Source: Sipunculus nudus (lineage: Eukaryota > Annelida > Sipuncula > Golfingiida > Sipunculidae). From it: a stretch of 64,000 nt of DNA. Where the stretch lies: NCBI GenBank assembly GCA_026874595.1, contig CM049321.1:24394479-24458478 (forward strand), written 5' to 3'. The position numbers and the translations under genes are program-made. Below are positions 1-12,404 of this stretch, piece by piece (position 1 is the stretch's first letter; every line of letters starts with the position of its first letter). A model generated the notes under the pieces. It did no database searches, was not told the origin of the DNA, and worked only from the letters and a program-made list of their open reading frames with translations.

Positions 1-2100
1 ACCATGCGGCGGCTGACCGGTTGCGGTAGTTTAGTGTTAGAACCATGCAACGGCTGACCGGTTGCGGTAGTTTATTGTAAGAACCATGCGGCGGTTGACC
101 GGTTGCGGTAGTTTAGTGTATGAACCATGCGGCAGCTGACCGGTTGCGATAGTGTAGTGTAAGAACCACGTGGCGGCTGACCGGTTGCGGTAATTTAGTG
201 TTAGTACCATGCGGCGGCTGACCGGTTGCGGTAGTTTAGTGTTAGAACCATGCGGCGGCTGACCGGCTGTGGTAGTGTAGTGTTAGAACCGTGCGGCGGC
301 TGACCGGCTGCGGTAGTTCAGTGTTCAAACCATGTGGCAACTACGCGGCGGCTGATCGGTTACGGTAGTTTAGTGAAAGAACCACGTGGCGGCTGACCGG
401 TCGCGGTAGTTTAGTGTTAGAACCATGCGGCGGCTGACCGGTTGCGGTAGTTTAGTGTTAGAACCATGCAACGGCTGACCGGTTGCGGTAGTTTAGTGTA
501 AGAACCATGCGGCGGCTGACCGGTTGCGGTAGTTTAGTGTATGAACCATGCGGCAGCTGACCGGCTGCGATAGTGTAGGGTAAGAACCACGTGGCGGCTG
601 ACCGGTTGCGGTAATTCAGTGTTAGTACCATGCGGCGGCTGACCGGTTGCGGTAGTTTAGTGTTAGAACCATGTGGCGGCTGACCGGCTGTGGTAGTGTA
701 GTGTTAGAACCGTGCGGTGGCTGATCGGTTGCGTTAGTTTGGTTTTTTAACCAGGCGGCGGCTGACCGGTTGCGGTAGTTCAGTGTTCGAACCATGCGGC
801 AACCACGCGGCGGCTGATCGGTTGCGGTAGTTTAGTGAAAGAACCACGTGGCGGCTGACCGGCTGCGGTAGTTCAGTGTTAGAACCATGCGGCGGCTGAC
901 CGGCTGCGGTAGTTCAGTGTTAGAACCATGCGGCGGCTGACCGGCTGTGGTAGTGTAGTGTTAGAACCATGCGGCGGATGACCGGTTGCGGTAGTTTAGT
1001 GTTAGAACCATGCGGCGGCTGACCGGTTGCGGTAGTTTAGTGTTAGAACCATACGGCGGCTGACCGGTTGCGGTAGTGTAGTGTTAAAACCATGCAGCGG
1101 CTGACCGGTTGCGGTAGTGTAGTGTTAGAACCACGTAGCGGCTGACCGGTTGCGGTAATTTAGTGTTAGAACCATGCGGCGGCTGCCGGCTGCGGTAGTT
1201 CAGTGTTAGAACCATGCGGCGGCTGACCGGCTGTGGTAGTGTAGTGTTAGAACCATGCGGCGGCTGACCAGTTGCGGTAGTTTAGTGTTAGAACCGTGCG
1301 GCGGCTGATCGGTTGCGGTAGTTTAATTTTTTTAACCAGGCGGCGGCTGACCGGTTGATGTAGTTCAGTGTTCGAACCATGCGGCAACCACGCGGCAGCT
1401 GATCGGTTGCGGTAGTTTAGTGAAAGAACCACGTGGCGGCTGACCGGCTGCGGTAGTTCAGTGTTAGAACCATGCGGCGGCTGACCGGCTGCGGTAGTTC
1501 AGTGTTAGAACCATGCGGCGGCTGACCGACTGTGGTAGTGTGTAGTGTTAGAACCATGCGGTGGCTGACCGGTTGCGGTAGTTTAGTGTTAGAACCATGC
1601 GGCGGCTGACCGGTTGCGGTAGTTTGGTTTTTTTTTAACCAGGCGGCGGCTGACCGGCTGATGTAGTTCAGTGTTCGAACCATGCGGCAACTACGCGGCG
1701 GCTGATCGGTTGCGGTAGTTTAGAGAAAGAACCACGTGGCGGCTGACCGGCTGCGGTAGTTTAATGTTAGAACCATGCGACGGCTGACCGGCTGCGGTAG
1801 TTTAGTGTTAGTACCATGCGGCGGCAGACCGGCTGCGGTATTTTAGTGTTTGAACCACACGGCGGTTGACCGGCTGTGGAAGTTTAGTGTTAGAACCACG
1901 CGGCGGCTGATCGGCTGCGGTAGTTTAGTGTTAGAAGCACGCGGCGGCTCATCATGACCGGCTGCGGTATTTTAGTGTTTGAACCTGAGGCGGCTGACCG
2001 GCTGTGGTAGTTTAGTGTTAGAACCAAGCGGCGGCTGACCGGCTGCGGTAATTGAGTGTTAGAAACACGCGGCGGCTGATCATGACCGGCTGCGGTAGTT
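1..2100. repeat. 41-bp GC-rich satellite array, truncated at window start
   Basis: About 50 head-to-tail copies of a unit near 41 bp fill this stretch. Each unit contains a GGCGGCTGACCGGTTGCGG core followed by TAGTTTAGTGTTAGAACCATG-like sequence. The array is already running at base 1, so its left end is outside the window. Copies differ by point changes and small indels (ACCACG for ACCATG, GTGAAAGAACC, and a T-rich variant before AACCAGGCGG). The last recognisable units near 2000-2100 are the most diverged. The unit length is not a multiple of three, so the arginine/serine/alanine-rich reading frames here are artefacts. Confidence 0.97.
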
Positions 2101-2955
2101 GCAGAGAGAACAGGTAAAAGACAAAGACCATGTGAACGTGACAAGGAACAACTGAAGTTGACTCTCTACTGTAAATGTTTCAGTACTTTTACTGCCAGTG
2201 TATTCCACCATTGTGTTCGGGATAACCTTCATTAATACACCGACGATCATTATTTTTCCATAACGGCTTATGTTCATCGCACCTATTCCTAGAATAATAG
2301 AATAAACATACGTTCCTTGTTGCTAATTAACAGTAACGACGCTACGACAAAAATTACCATAATGATAGCGAATTCCTGTCTGATCCGATGTCAGCCGAGC
2401 GTGAGTGATAATTTGAAGGTAACTGTAAAGATGAGAGGTAATCGAGATTAATAATGATGCCTTGGTACGAAGGGGCCAAAAAAGGTATGCCGGACTTTAT
2501 GCGCCTCACAAGGACGTAACTTTCTGTTGTTATTTGAATTGTCGTGGTGATCCCAAGGCCTGGTTTTGGACATTTTAACTTTGTTTCGTTTGAGGATGGA
2601 CTTTATATCGTGAACGCCTCCTACGCAGCCCCTGGGGCCGTACCTGCACTTGTACATGCACTCGCACTATGTGATTTATTGATCGGAGGCACGCCTACTA
2701 CATTTCAATTTGAGCTAAGTATTCTATCATATGGGTGTCTCACTTGGACAGACCTTTATCTGAACCAAACATTTTGTATTCTTGATTATATTGTATATAA
2801 TGATTTGTCTATGATAAATATTATCATTCAAAGAGTCTTTCTTCAGTGGAGTTGGTTGCATGTGGAACCCGGTTGAAAGTTTAGTTACACGTCACACTGT
2901 TCACAGACTCACTAAAGCACCGAGAACTCCCCCTTTGTCTGGTTTCCTTAAAGTC
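2101..2955. other. unannotated spacer after the satellite
   Basis: Unique-looking sequence. A 110-codon open frame at 2544-2876 (+) has no motif I recognise and no splice or promoter context, so it is not called as a gene. Confidence 0.5.
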
Positions 2956-2959
2956 AAAC

Positions 2960-4020
2960 TGAAAATGTAAAGATTCCTATTATCCTTGTCCAAGACTCCT
3001 CTGCAAAAACACCTGCAATTTGGTGAATATACAACAAAAGCTGTGCAAAACGACGCCTGTAATGTAAATGTAAAGAGTGTCAAATTTTCCGATATCCAAA
3101 TGTTAACAGGAAAGGTTAATTAAGCCACATGAGAACTTACAAACGCGAAAGCACGCCCGCACACACACACCACACACATAGCTGCCAGTGCGTGTCGGTA
3201 ACGTGATCGGGAAATTTTCTGTAGATTTTCCGGTTTCTAGTACGGTTTCAGTTATGTAGTTCTTATCACTCCCCTATGAGTTTCATCCACAGACTTTTAT
3301 TCAACAGATGCCCCATCAAGGCTGTTGAACTTGACCCCCCCCCCCCCCCCGCACATGCAGGGAACGGGTTATTACAAAAAAAGATATTTCTACGGTTTTG
3401 CAAGTTCACATATATTCCGTTGTGCTGATTTATCACCCTTACTAGGCTTAGCCTAATGGTGAGACTACCAGATGTATACCACGATAAAGATGCAATAGGA
3501 TGAAAGGCCGTTGCAGTACAATTTCCCGTATGGTTAATGCCAGCATAAATACTGACTTCATTACATCATGTGTCTTTATGTCAAGTTCAGACTCTATGTT
3601 CTTTTAATTGCTAGGACACCTTGTGTATAACTAATTAAGACATAGGAGTATAAGGCCTGCTGAAATTTATTAATCGTAAATGCGTAACAATGTTTGATAA
3701 CACACATCCACACCCAGGATCAGCAGGCAGACACTAGGCGTGGATAGCATCCTGATATAAAAGTACTAGCGGGTGCTACCGCCATTACATATACTTTCAA
3801 ACCGAGATGAAACTCTGCAAAAGTTAAATTTAAGAGGTCATGATAAACATGGAGGCGGTTACCTCCAACAAAAAATTATCTGTAACACATCAGTGATTGA
3901 CTAAAACCATGTCAGGCTCAGTCTTTATTTCAGAATATTGACCAAAAAAAGCATTGTAGAAAACCATGAATAATTTTCTGTATTTAATCGATGCTATTTC
4001 AAAAAGATGTTTTTATTGAT
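2960..4020 (+). repeat. old interspersed repeat, copy A
   Basis: This stretch is collinear with 9640-10870. Shared blocks, in the same order, include a CGTGATCGGGAA block (3200 and 9702), GATTTATCACCC/TTTATTTATCACCCC (3427 and 10300), GGCCGTTGCAGT (3507 and 10370), TTACATCATG (about 3561 and 10430), ACATCAGTGATT-like sequence (3886 and 10758) and AGAATATTGACCA (about 3931 and 10801). Its left part (2960-3110) also matches 33555-33720. No coding motif was seen. It is either a degraded transposable element or a segmental duplication; the third partial copy favours an element. Confidence 0.75.
3335..3350. repeat. poly(C) tract, 16 C
   Basis: A pure C run inside interspersed repeat copy A. Confidence 0.98.
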
Positions 4021-4044
4021 ATGTACGATTTGTATGTTTTATAT

Positions 4045-4155
4045 GATTATATATATACATATATACATATATATATATAAATTAATACATGTTACATTTT
4101 GTATATATATATAATATATATATATTATCTATAAATATTATACATATATATTATC
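4045..4155. repeat. imperfect (AT)n tract
   Basis: Interrupted TA/ATATAC runs that follow directly on repeat copy A. Confidence 0.9.
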
Positions 4156-4169
4156 TAAATCAATACAGT

Positions 4170-4925
4170 TCCACAGTAAAACAACAGTACAACAGTTAAT
4201 CAATACAAGTAATTAAATAAAGTGTACAGTTCCTAGATACCACAATTGTCACAGCGACAAAAGTCCTTTAAAGCATATAATCCAGATGAACAGTTCACAT
4301 AAATCTTCTCAGAGATTCAATCACAAAATCAATTTGTTGTAATCCAAAAGTGAAGTTCTTGTTATAATCCAGAAAGCAAATTGAAGACTATATAAGATAC
4401 GTCACAAATTTAGAAGAAAATCTATAACTGCCGCACATATCGCAAAAGGTCCACAACTGACTTACACTCTTCTGTGTCCGCTGGAATATATATCTCCTCT
4501 CTCTCGGCTCTAAATCACAGCCCATTATTTATAACTTTTCACCTCAAGCCGAGAACTTTCCATTTCCTGATAAATCTAAGGAACCTAACATAATACACAG
4601 TACACACGCGCCCAGAGAACAAACTAGAACAAGGAACGCTGTATTTCTACATGTCATGGCTCACAGGGCACAGGTTAAAACGAGCGCTGTGTAGAGTTCA
4701 CGCGTAGCCAGCCCGGCTCGTCAAGGCGAGAAAGCCCAAGACTAGCATGACTGCTGTGTTTACATGTCAGACCCCACACGTGGGCCGGGCTATGCCGCCA
4801 TAGCAACAGACAATGCTAGCGCATATATATATATATATTGTTACGGAACCTTATAAAACCAGATCACATAATCGTGATCAGCACAAATTTTCTTACGGAG
4901 ATAAAAAAAAGTCAGATTCTGTAAC
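4170..4925 (-). mobile_element. possible LTR-like region beside the gypsy fragment
   Basis: This region sits on the 3' side (minus-strand sense) of the Ty3/gypsy fragment. On the minus strand it has a TATAAATA box (complement of 4526-4536) upstream of a CT/GA-rich stretch. The sub-stretch 4849-4925 starts TGTTACGG and ends CTGTAACA, like short inverted termini. Sequence near 4720-4755 (AAGACTAGCATGAC) recurs as AAGGCTAGCATGAC near 5700-5713. LTR identity is inferred from position and these signals; no complete pair of LTRs could be delimited. Confidence 0.35.
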
Positions 4926-4997
4926 ACTAGGCAGCGTGAAATGTCTAGGGGAATGAATAAGGAAGCCAGTTGTTTTTTGTTAACAAATAATTATAAT

Positions 4998-5612
4998 TTA
5001 TTCTAAGAATAATCAGTCTTGGTGTCAGAGTTCAGTTTTCGATTATCTGTGCACATACGGTAACTTCCACCAGGTTTGGGCACAAGAATACATGGTGAAC
5101 TCAAGTAACTGGTACTTGGTTCTATAAAATAATTTTCCAGCAAATATTGAGCCTCATCTTTTTGATACTTTTGCTTTCCTGGATTTAGTCTATAAGGTAC
5201 TGCTTGACTGCTCCTGCCTCGCCAACATTACGTCATGGCAAAACATGTAAGTTCGCGTTGGAATGTCACCAAACAAATATTCGTAATTCCGCAGCAGGTT
5301 CTTGAGGTCTTGTTGTTCGCGTTGGAATGTCACCAAACAAATATTCATAATTCCGCAGCAGGTTCTTGAGGTCTTGTTGTTGTTGTGCGGTAAGGTGTGA
5401 CAGTTTGGTTTCCAGGGTTGTTAAGCACGTCTGAGTTTTTTAATGGTACTGTTCCACACTGAATGTCTACATCACACTTACAATCAGTATCTACTTAAAT
5501 GGGTCAGGGTCAGTTTTTACAGCAGTAATATTATGTACAACATCTGATATGCTATTTTTGTCATAATATGGTTTCAGCATGTTAACATGGCTAAGTTGTT
5601 TTATTCTAACGC
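4998..5612 (-). pseudogene. decayed Ty3/gypsy retrotransposon pol fragment
   Basis: Reading on the minus strand from about 5612 downward, the pieces are: a HVNMLKPYYDKN motif; a spacer with TAQQQQDLKNLL and FGDIPTRT motifs; then the start of the reverse transcriptase with PYRLNPGK, an ENYFIEPS motif, SSPCILVPKPGGSYR and CTDNRKLNSDTKTDYS. Homology to the amino end of gypsy-type RT is clear. The pieces lie in different frames, with stop codons between some of them. A 64-bp tandem duplication adds a frameshift, and the RT ends before its catalytic centre. HVNMLKPY upstream of RT resembles the integrase carboxy end found before RT in Gmr1-like gypsy elements, which is an inference. The copy is dead. 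Confidence 0.85.
5251..5378. repeat. 64-bp tandem duplication inside the gypsy fragment
   Basis: Bases 5251-5314 are repeated at 5315-5378 with a single obvious substitution (TTCGTAATT versus TTCATAATT). Sixty-four is not a multiple of three, so the duplication shifts the pol frame. Near identity suggests it is recent relative to the decay of the element. Confidence 0.95.
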
Positions 5613-5639
5613 CTATCTAGTGTTAACAGAATGTAATTT

Positions 5640-6540
5640 AAATAACTGACTTTCTACATACCAGGGTCCACACGTGACTCACGACCAGGCGATAAAGCAC
5701 AAGGCTAGCATGACAACGATAGTTCAACCAGTACGGATTAAACTGCGAATGTAACAAACGGCCCGGCGAGGGTGTCACAACACGAGGTACGCCCGTGTCA
5801 CACAATTAAAAGAGCACCTGTAAAAATATATCAACAGTAAATCTTTTTGAGACATATACAACACAAATAAATTTAAAAAAGGAACAAGACATAAACATAT
5901 CGTGGTGAAAATTACATTGATAAAATATCCATAATTGGTGACCATTTTTCCGAATAAAGTTTACTTTTGCCATTTCTAGAGTCCAAGAGATATTCGATGT
6001 TGTATACATATTCTAGCTTAAACTTAATCATTTCAAACAAATTCGCGTTTTCATTTTCCTTTTTGGTGGTTAGTACGTATCTGAAAATGAGAAAGAATGT
6101 ATTATTAAGTCTACTGTTGCTACTGTTCGGCAACTAACCATGTAAAATATTTAATTTTGAAATCTCTGGTTAAATATAACCTGTACTTCCAATCCACTAT
6201 TTCGACCTTAGATAACCGTTTGTATTGCAATAATTAATCAGAGGACCAATCGACTCAAATTTAATAGTAGTTATACCTTGAACTGTCCTATTTTTATTTT
6301 ACAGGTAATATTTGTTGATAATCTTAAATTGGAATTCACGTAGATAAGTGTCAACAATACATTGATTGACATGTTCATAAACATATTGTGAATTGCTATA
6401 TCCAATATGACAAAGTCTGTTAATATTTGTTGGTACCTGATTAACTGTACTGATACAAACCTTGTACATCGAACTACTGTTCAGTATTGACAAACCTCAA
6501 ACTAGACGACCATAGGTCGAGCGCTTGCCGGAAGTTGAAC
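5640..6540. other. AT-rich spacer
   Basis: No gene or repeat recognised apart from the short AAGGCTAGCATGAC echo of 4733 near 5700. Short open frames here have no domain motifs. Confidence 0.5.
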
Positions 6541-8720
6541 TATAACACAAAGACAGGTAGACAGGGGAACAAATGAAAACAGTAATTTGAATCAGCAATG
6601 TCCCGTGAGAGCATAAAGACTAACACCTATATGTATTTACGCTAATATTGAAAAGTCGTGGACGAATGGACAAACAGACAGTACATATTTCCTGAGTTTT
6701 TTTTCAACTGAATGGCTTTCAGAAGCATTGGTAAAACAATGTGGACTCCAGAATGACATATGGAAGACAAAAGACCAAGCTGGCAGTGTTTGACAAGAAC
6801 AGACATACTGACAGATTGACACAACCTGGATGACAGATGACCAGACCTTATAATGGGGAATGCACAGATCAATTAAATGAGCTATTGTTTGTGTGGATAG
6901 GACAATTTTTGACGAAGTTGTGAGCAAATTAAAATGTTTGTTTTCCGGTGACCTTGAACTTTGGCCTGTCGCAATTCAAAACATGAGACTTGGAGGGGCA
7001 TTTGTCTATCAATTGTATAGTTTATAGAGCGATTGCTTGAAAATTGTTCACTATAGAGTGAAAAAAGTGAAATCTCGTGATATCTCGTTTGACGAGAAAC
7101 GGTACGAGATTTCACGAAATTCTGTAAAAAGTCGTGTTAAACATACCCACTGCTGTCTGACATCTCTAGCTTTAAAAGTGACAAAGAGACCCCATATTTA
7201 AAAATGTCATGAATTTTTCTAAAAAAAAAATGCGTTACCATGGCAACATCAAATTGTAACAGAAAACATCAGAAGACCGGCCATGGAATGGCGAGACCAT
7301 AAGCTATAGTTCATAAAGCTATGATAAATTCGACCAAGAAATGAAGAGAAAATGATTTTGTATTTTTATGACCTTGACCTTTTACCTCTTGACATTAAAA
7401 GATATCAGGCGTCTAGAGCTTAAGGAGTTCTATGCACAGTTTAATATTCAGAGGGATTGGCTAAACACTTCTGTCTTGTGAAATGTCATATGTCAAACGA
7501 AAGTACAAGCAAGCAGGCGAATTCGACGACAACTGACAGACAGACGGACATACTGACATACTGATACATCTGAGATGACAGATGACCGGATCACCTAATG
7601 GAGAAAGCAACGACGAAAAAAATGAGCTATAGTTTCTGTAGATAGGCCTGTTTTTAACGAATTTATGAAGAAAAAAAAAATTTAGTGGACTGATTTTATG
7701 ACCTTTACTTTGATCTCTGACCTATTGACATTAAAAGACATTGGGCGTCTAGAAGTTCAGGAGTTCCATCCACAGTATAAGATTCAAAGGGATTGCTAAA
7801 AATTCCTGGCTTCTTGAATGCCGTAAGTCAGACAAAAGAACAAGTAGGCAGGCGAATTTGACGACAACTGACAAACAGACGGACATACTGACACACTGAC
7901 ACCTCTCAGATGACAGATTACCGGATCATCTAATGGAGAAAGCAACGACGAAAAAATGAGCTCAAGTTTCTGTAGATAGGCCTGTTTTTGACGAATTTAT
8001 GAAGAAAAATAACGATTTAGCGGACTGATTTTATGACCTTTACATTGATCTCTGACCTATTGACATTAAAAGACATTGGGCGTCTACAGCTTCAGGAGTT
8101 CCATCCACAGTATAAGATTCAACCGGATTGCTAAAAAGTCCTGGCTTGTTGAATGCCATAAGTCAGACAAAAGAACAAGCAGGCAGGCGAATTTGACGAC
8201 AACTGACAAACAGACGAACATACTGACACACTGACACATCTGAGATGACAGATGACTGGACCATCTAAAAACAGAGACAAAAAATGACCAACAGTTTATG
8301 TAGATAGGCCTGTTTTTTACGAAGAAATGAAGAAATCAGTTTTTGACGTTTTTCGATGACCTTGAACTTTTACCTATTTACTCTAGAAGACTTCAGACTT
8401 TTAGAACTTTAGGGGTTCAATCAACAATATAACGTTCAGGAGGATTTCTAAAAACAGTCTGGCCTGTGGAATGTCATATGTCGTGAATTTTACGGCAACT
8501 GACAAACAGACGGACATACTGACATACTGACACTTCTGAGATGACAAATGACAAATCCATCTCATGACGAAAGCAAAGAGGAACAAAATGTTTATGTAGA
8601 TGGGCCTCTTTTTGACAAAGTTATGATGAAAATAATATTTCGACGTTTTTTCGACGACGTTATTCCTGACCTTTGACCTATATTGACTAAAAACAATAGG
8701 GTTCAAGCACTTTTGGTTTT
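6540..8720 (+). repeat. degenerate tandem array, unit about 335 bp
   Basis: A landmark CAACTGACARACAGACGGACATACTGACA recurs near 7527, 7861, 8195 and 8496. Between landmarks each unit carries GATGACAGATGACCGGATC, a GAGAAAGCAACGACGAAAAA stretch, GTAGATAGGCCTGTTTTT and GACCTATTGACATTAAAAGAC, in that order. Diverged units extend left to about 6540. Short frames on both strands are by-products of the repeat. The architecture (long diverged tandem units rich in GACAGACGGAC) resembles the tandem cores of HINE/pearl-type mollusc elements, but no terminus was found. Confidence 0.85.
7067..7115. repeat. nested inverted repeat
   Basis: A perfect 12-bp outer stem, GTGAAATCTCGT at 7067-7078 with its complement at 7104-7115, encloses a second perfect stem, TCTCGT at 7083-7088 pairing with ACGAGA at 7092-7097 across a 3-nt loop. 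Confidence 0.95.
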
Positions 8721-8729
8721 CCAGCAAGT

Positions 8730-9630
8730 TTCAGATCGATTGCTGCAAAACTATGGTCAGTGGAACATTAATCCCAGACTTATCCCAAAGTATAAATTTT
8801 CTGTCTGCTTTACATTTGAAGCGTTTGATAGTTATTACCAAAATAAATTAGTGTTCAATGACAAGTTCCACCGTGGGAGCTTTATGCAGTTTTTACAGTC
8901 CTAGAAATATTTTTACCCTGTGCTCACATTGGGTTATTAACTCGCTCCCAGATGGCGATGTGAGATTTGTAGAACCCTAGACTTTAAAGGTTCAATCTGA
9001 AATATATCTGATTGTTCAAAGATACGGATGTTAGGCAATTTGGTAAAAAAATTATAAATGAATTATACATAAAATGAAGCCCTTTATTATAACTGTAACA
9101 CCACTAATAACATAGCAGAAATATTAACAGATAATACAACATTCTAAAACACCAGATGTGACACAGAAACAAGATTCAAACATCTGTGCTAATTATTCAT
9201 ATGTATGAATCAAAGCCGAGGAAAATGTGCGTCACGGTTCACCTACCTTATGATTGCATCGCAGGCGAGTTCTGTCAGCCAGAGTAAGGGCGGTCCGCCT
9301 CCCCCAGGTCAAATGAACTGCCTTATTTCATAGTCGTCTAGAATCATATAAACAAAGCCAAATTATGGTGGTCCACGTTAACTCCAAACTTTAATAGATT
9401 GTTCCGTTGAAGTTGCCCACACACGTACACACCTTTTTATCATATGAGTCCATAACCTTTTGAGCAAACGATACAACTAATGACGATAATAAAGGCGCTC
9501 CGGCGAATTCGTATATAAAGAATAAAACACAAAATACACCTGATTGTTTAATCGCAATACACTTTTCTTAACTTCAAAGGTCCTTCACTCGCAATAGACC
9601 TAATCTTTGCAAGGGACCCCACGCACCCCC
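8730..9630. other. spacer
   Basis: No gene or repeat recognised beyond a CA-rich patch near 9645. Confidence 0.5.
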
Positions 9631-9639
9631 ACATGCAAA

Positions 9640-10870
9640 TACTTCCACACACACACACCATCGCCGACACAAACACCATCGCACGCACACACACAGGTGA
9701 CGTGATCGGGAAGTACTCTGTAGATCCTCAAGTTTCTAGTGCGTTTTCAGTTATGTATCCTCCTGTCACTTTTATTCAAAGGCCTTTATTTGATAGATGT
9801 CCCGTAATCAGACCTCGCCGGCGTTGTGCCCCACCAGGGCCGCCGCTGAAAATGCCCCCAAGGCCGGGTCGTTTTTATTGTCAATGAAGGAAGCACCACA
9901 TGACCCCTCAGAAATAAGGAATCTGTCGACCCGTCAGAGTGCAATGCCATGTAATGTGGAGAACCGCACAATAATATTCGCCGTAGTTGCAAATGTTCTC
10001 GTTATTTTTTACACCGCCTCATGCAAGGCCTACAGATATGCCGTCACTTAATAAGAAAATCCGCTCGTTATAGATATTTTTGTATACTTTCTGAAAACGC
10101 CTATCATGTGCGATAAAGGTTTCGGTAACTCAGCATGCATGCATGGTAAACCCTCAGGCCGCTTGTTGAATTTCTGTCCACATGTATACAACATGCTTCT
10201 CTCCTGTTGAAGCTGGGTGATGGCCAGCTTTTCCGTAGAACATGCATGAAACGGAAGATATTCTACACTGTTTTGCAAGTCCACATGTATTCCATTGTGT
10301 TTATTTATCACCCCTAGCCTATAGTTTAGATTACACGATGTTTACAACGATATAGTTGCAATAAGATGGATGGCCGTTGCAGTGCGATGCCCCGTATGAC
10401 TATCATAAACAATGACTATTTAGTATGATTACATCATGCATGATTATTTTTAATTTAGCTTTTCTCTTATTCTGTCAGATAAAAAACATTGGCACAACTA
10501 ATCAAGACACAGAAGTGACAGACCTGCTTAAATTTTAATAGCAGAAATGTGTAGTAATGTTTGAAAACACACACAGGAGGAGCAGATGTGTTACACACCG
10601 GTCGAAAATGACACCAGGACAAACTACACTATTACGGAAGGCGGTTGTTACAGCCTTTTCACTTAGTTCTAAACCGAAATGGAACTCTGCAGATGTTATA
10701 TTAAATTTATCTTGAAAAAGTTGGAGGCGGTTAACGCCATCAAAAAGTATCTGTAAACCATCAGTGATTAAATAGAATCATGCATGGTCCAGTCTTCATT
10801 TAAGAATATTGACCATTAAAACCATTACAGAAAATAATAATCAGTATTTAATTCTTTTATTTAAATTAGA
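9640..10870 (+). repeat. old interspersed repeat, copy B
   Basis: Collinear with 2960-4020 (shared blocks listed under copy A), with scattered substitutions and some length difference. Two short overlapping frames near 9633-10051 fall inside the repeat and do not match between the copies in a way that suggests coding constraint. Confidence 0.75.
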
Positions 10871-10896
10871 TATTAAGTATGATATATATCTTTATA

Positions 10897-10921
10897 ATAT
10901 ATATATATATATATATATATT
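10897..10921. repeat. (AT)n microsatellite
   Basis: Pure AT dinucleotide run immediately after repeat copy B, as (AT)n also follows copy A. Confidence 0.95.
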
Positions 10922-11530
10922 ATGATGATTATTTATATGGCATGTCTTGTAAGGTATGACCAGTTTTACTACAGACATTTTTTATTAAGTTCAGTACGAC
11001 CATGCAGAGACGAGAACCGGCTAGCACCCGGATGTCAGTTTTATAACTCTATTCCGTATATACACGTGTTATTGCTCCGGTCGAGATATTTAATGTTATT
11101 TAAATGATATATGATTAGAAAAGCCGCCTGTCATGTGTAGATTATATCAAGCCATACTAAACATGTACGTCACGACCATATTCGCATTATAGTGGTTTAC
11201 CTACGTGCTGAGTATATACACTCATGAAATATGTACCAGGTCTGAATGTGCCAGTAAATCAAATAGGCATACTACAGTGCTCAGGGCTTTTCTTTTGTAA
11301 AAGGGATTGGGGTGGGCATGTAAATTAGTGTCTGTTGGTTCAATGCAAACTACTATTAACAAAGACATCCCGTAGGCGTCTGTTTTTATTGATATTTAAT
11401 AGCGGAGCCGCTCACAACTTACAACTGATAAAATATTCACTGCAAAATGTATATGTTAAAACGAATTTCAGTTAACTATTTCAGGTGACAAGAATTAATG
11501 TAATCTGGATAATGCTGGTTACAAAATCCT

Positions 11531-11585
<55 letters not shown>

Positions 11586-12370
11586 CAATATATTTTAACT
11601 TATTAGAGTTTATTATAATTAATCATTTATGATAATTTTTAATAATTTGTTATAGAATTAAAATTTATTACTATTAATTTTAATTTATATAACAGAACCG
11701 GAACTAGATATGTCGTGGCTACTTATAGGAAGTAATGTGCTAATTATATTAGACCTATATACCCTCCGTGAAAAGTCACACCGGGAAATGCCAGACCGAG
11801 TTCGTCTGTTAAGGCGCGGGGTAATATCGACTTACTGTTTGCAGGAAGGATTTTCTTTTCGAGTTCGTACAGACATCATTGTCATTGGGAAAGGGCTTAC
11901 AAAGTGGAAAAGTATACACACAAGAATCCTGGCGGTCGTAATTTTCCATTCCGAATGTAAATCAAACTTATCTAAAGAGTAGACACTGCATCAACTCACA
12001 AGTTTATATCATTGTCATTTCGACAGGCTCTGCATATTAGCATAACATCGAAATGTGTGACCTTCAAAGTACATTACAACCATATTAAAGGTCAACGATA
12101 TACAGACGCCCGCGCTCGCTGTATATTTAACACATTTGTCGTGATGTTGGCTAGTCAATGGACGGATACAGTTGTGTACTTGTCAGAGGAAGCAAACGAT
12201 TTCCCCGCATACATGTTTAGGCTTAACGAATGGTCATATTAATAACGGTTTCTGATTAAATGTTTAAACCTACTTTTCATTCGGGTTGTTTTCGCCGAAA
12301 AATTAAAAATCCAAGAAAGATATTTTAAAGTAGAAGCTTGCCAAATGCTGGGCTTATATTTGTATAACTG
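10922..12370. other. spacer with an (AT)n tract at 11533-11581
   Basis: Apart from the pure (TA)n run at 11533-11581, no gene or repeat was recognised. Frames at 11710-11982 and 12012-12242 (+) carry no motif I know and have no splice context. Confidence 0.5.
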
Positions 12371-12373
12371 TCT

Positions 12374-12387
12374 CCCCCCCCCCCCCC
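12374..12387. repeat. poly(C) tract, 14 C
   Basis: Pure C run upstream of the complex TA/CA microsatellite. Confidence 0.98.
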
Positions 12388-12404
12388 TCTCTCGGACGGT
12401 CACA

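Noticed and set aside
1247-2144. Minus-strand frames with LNYRSRSAAAWF-type repeats
   Set aside because: By-product of the 41-bp satellite; the unit length is not a multiple of three and frames break at each indel.
6540-8720. CRISPR-like or other regularly spaced system
   Set aside because: Repeats here and elsewhere are long, diverged tandem units without unique spacers, in a clearly eukaryotic setting. No CRISPR array or phage-type feature is present.
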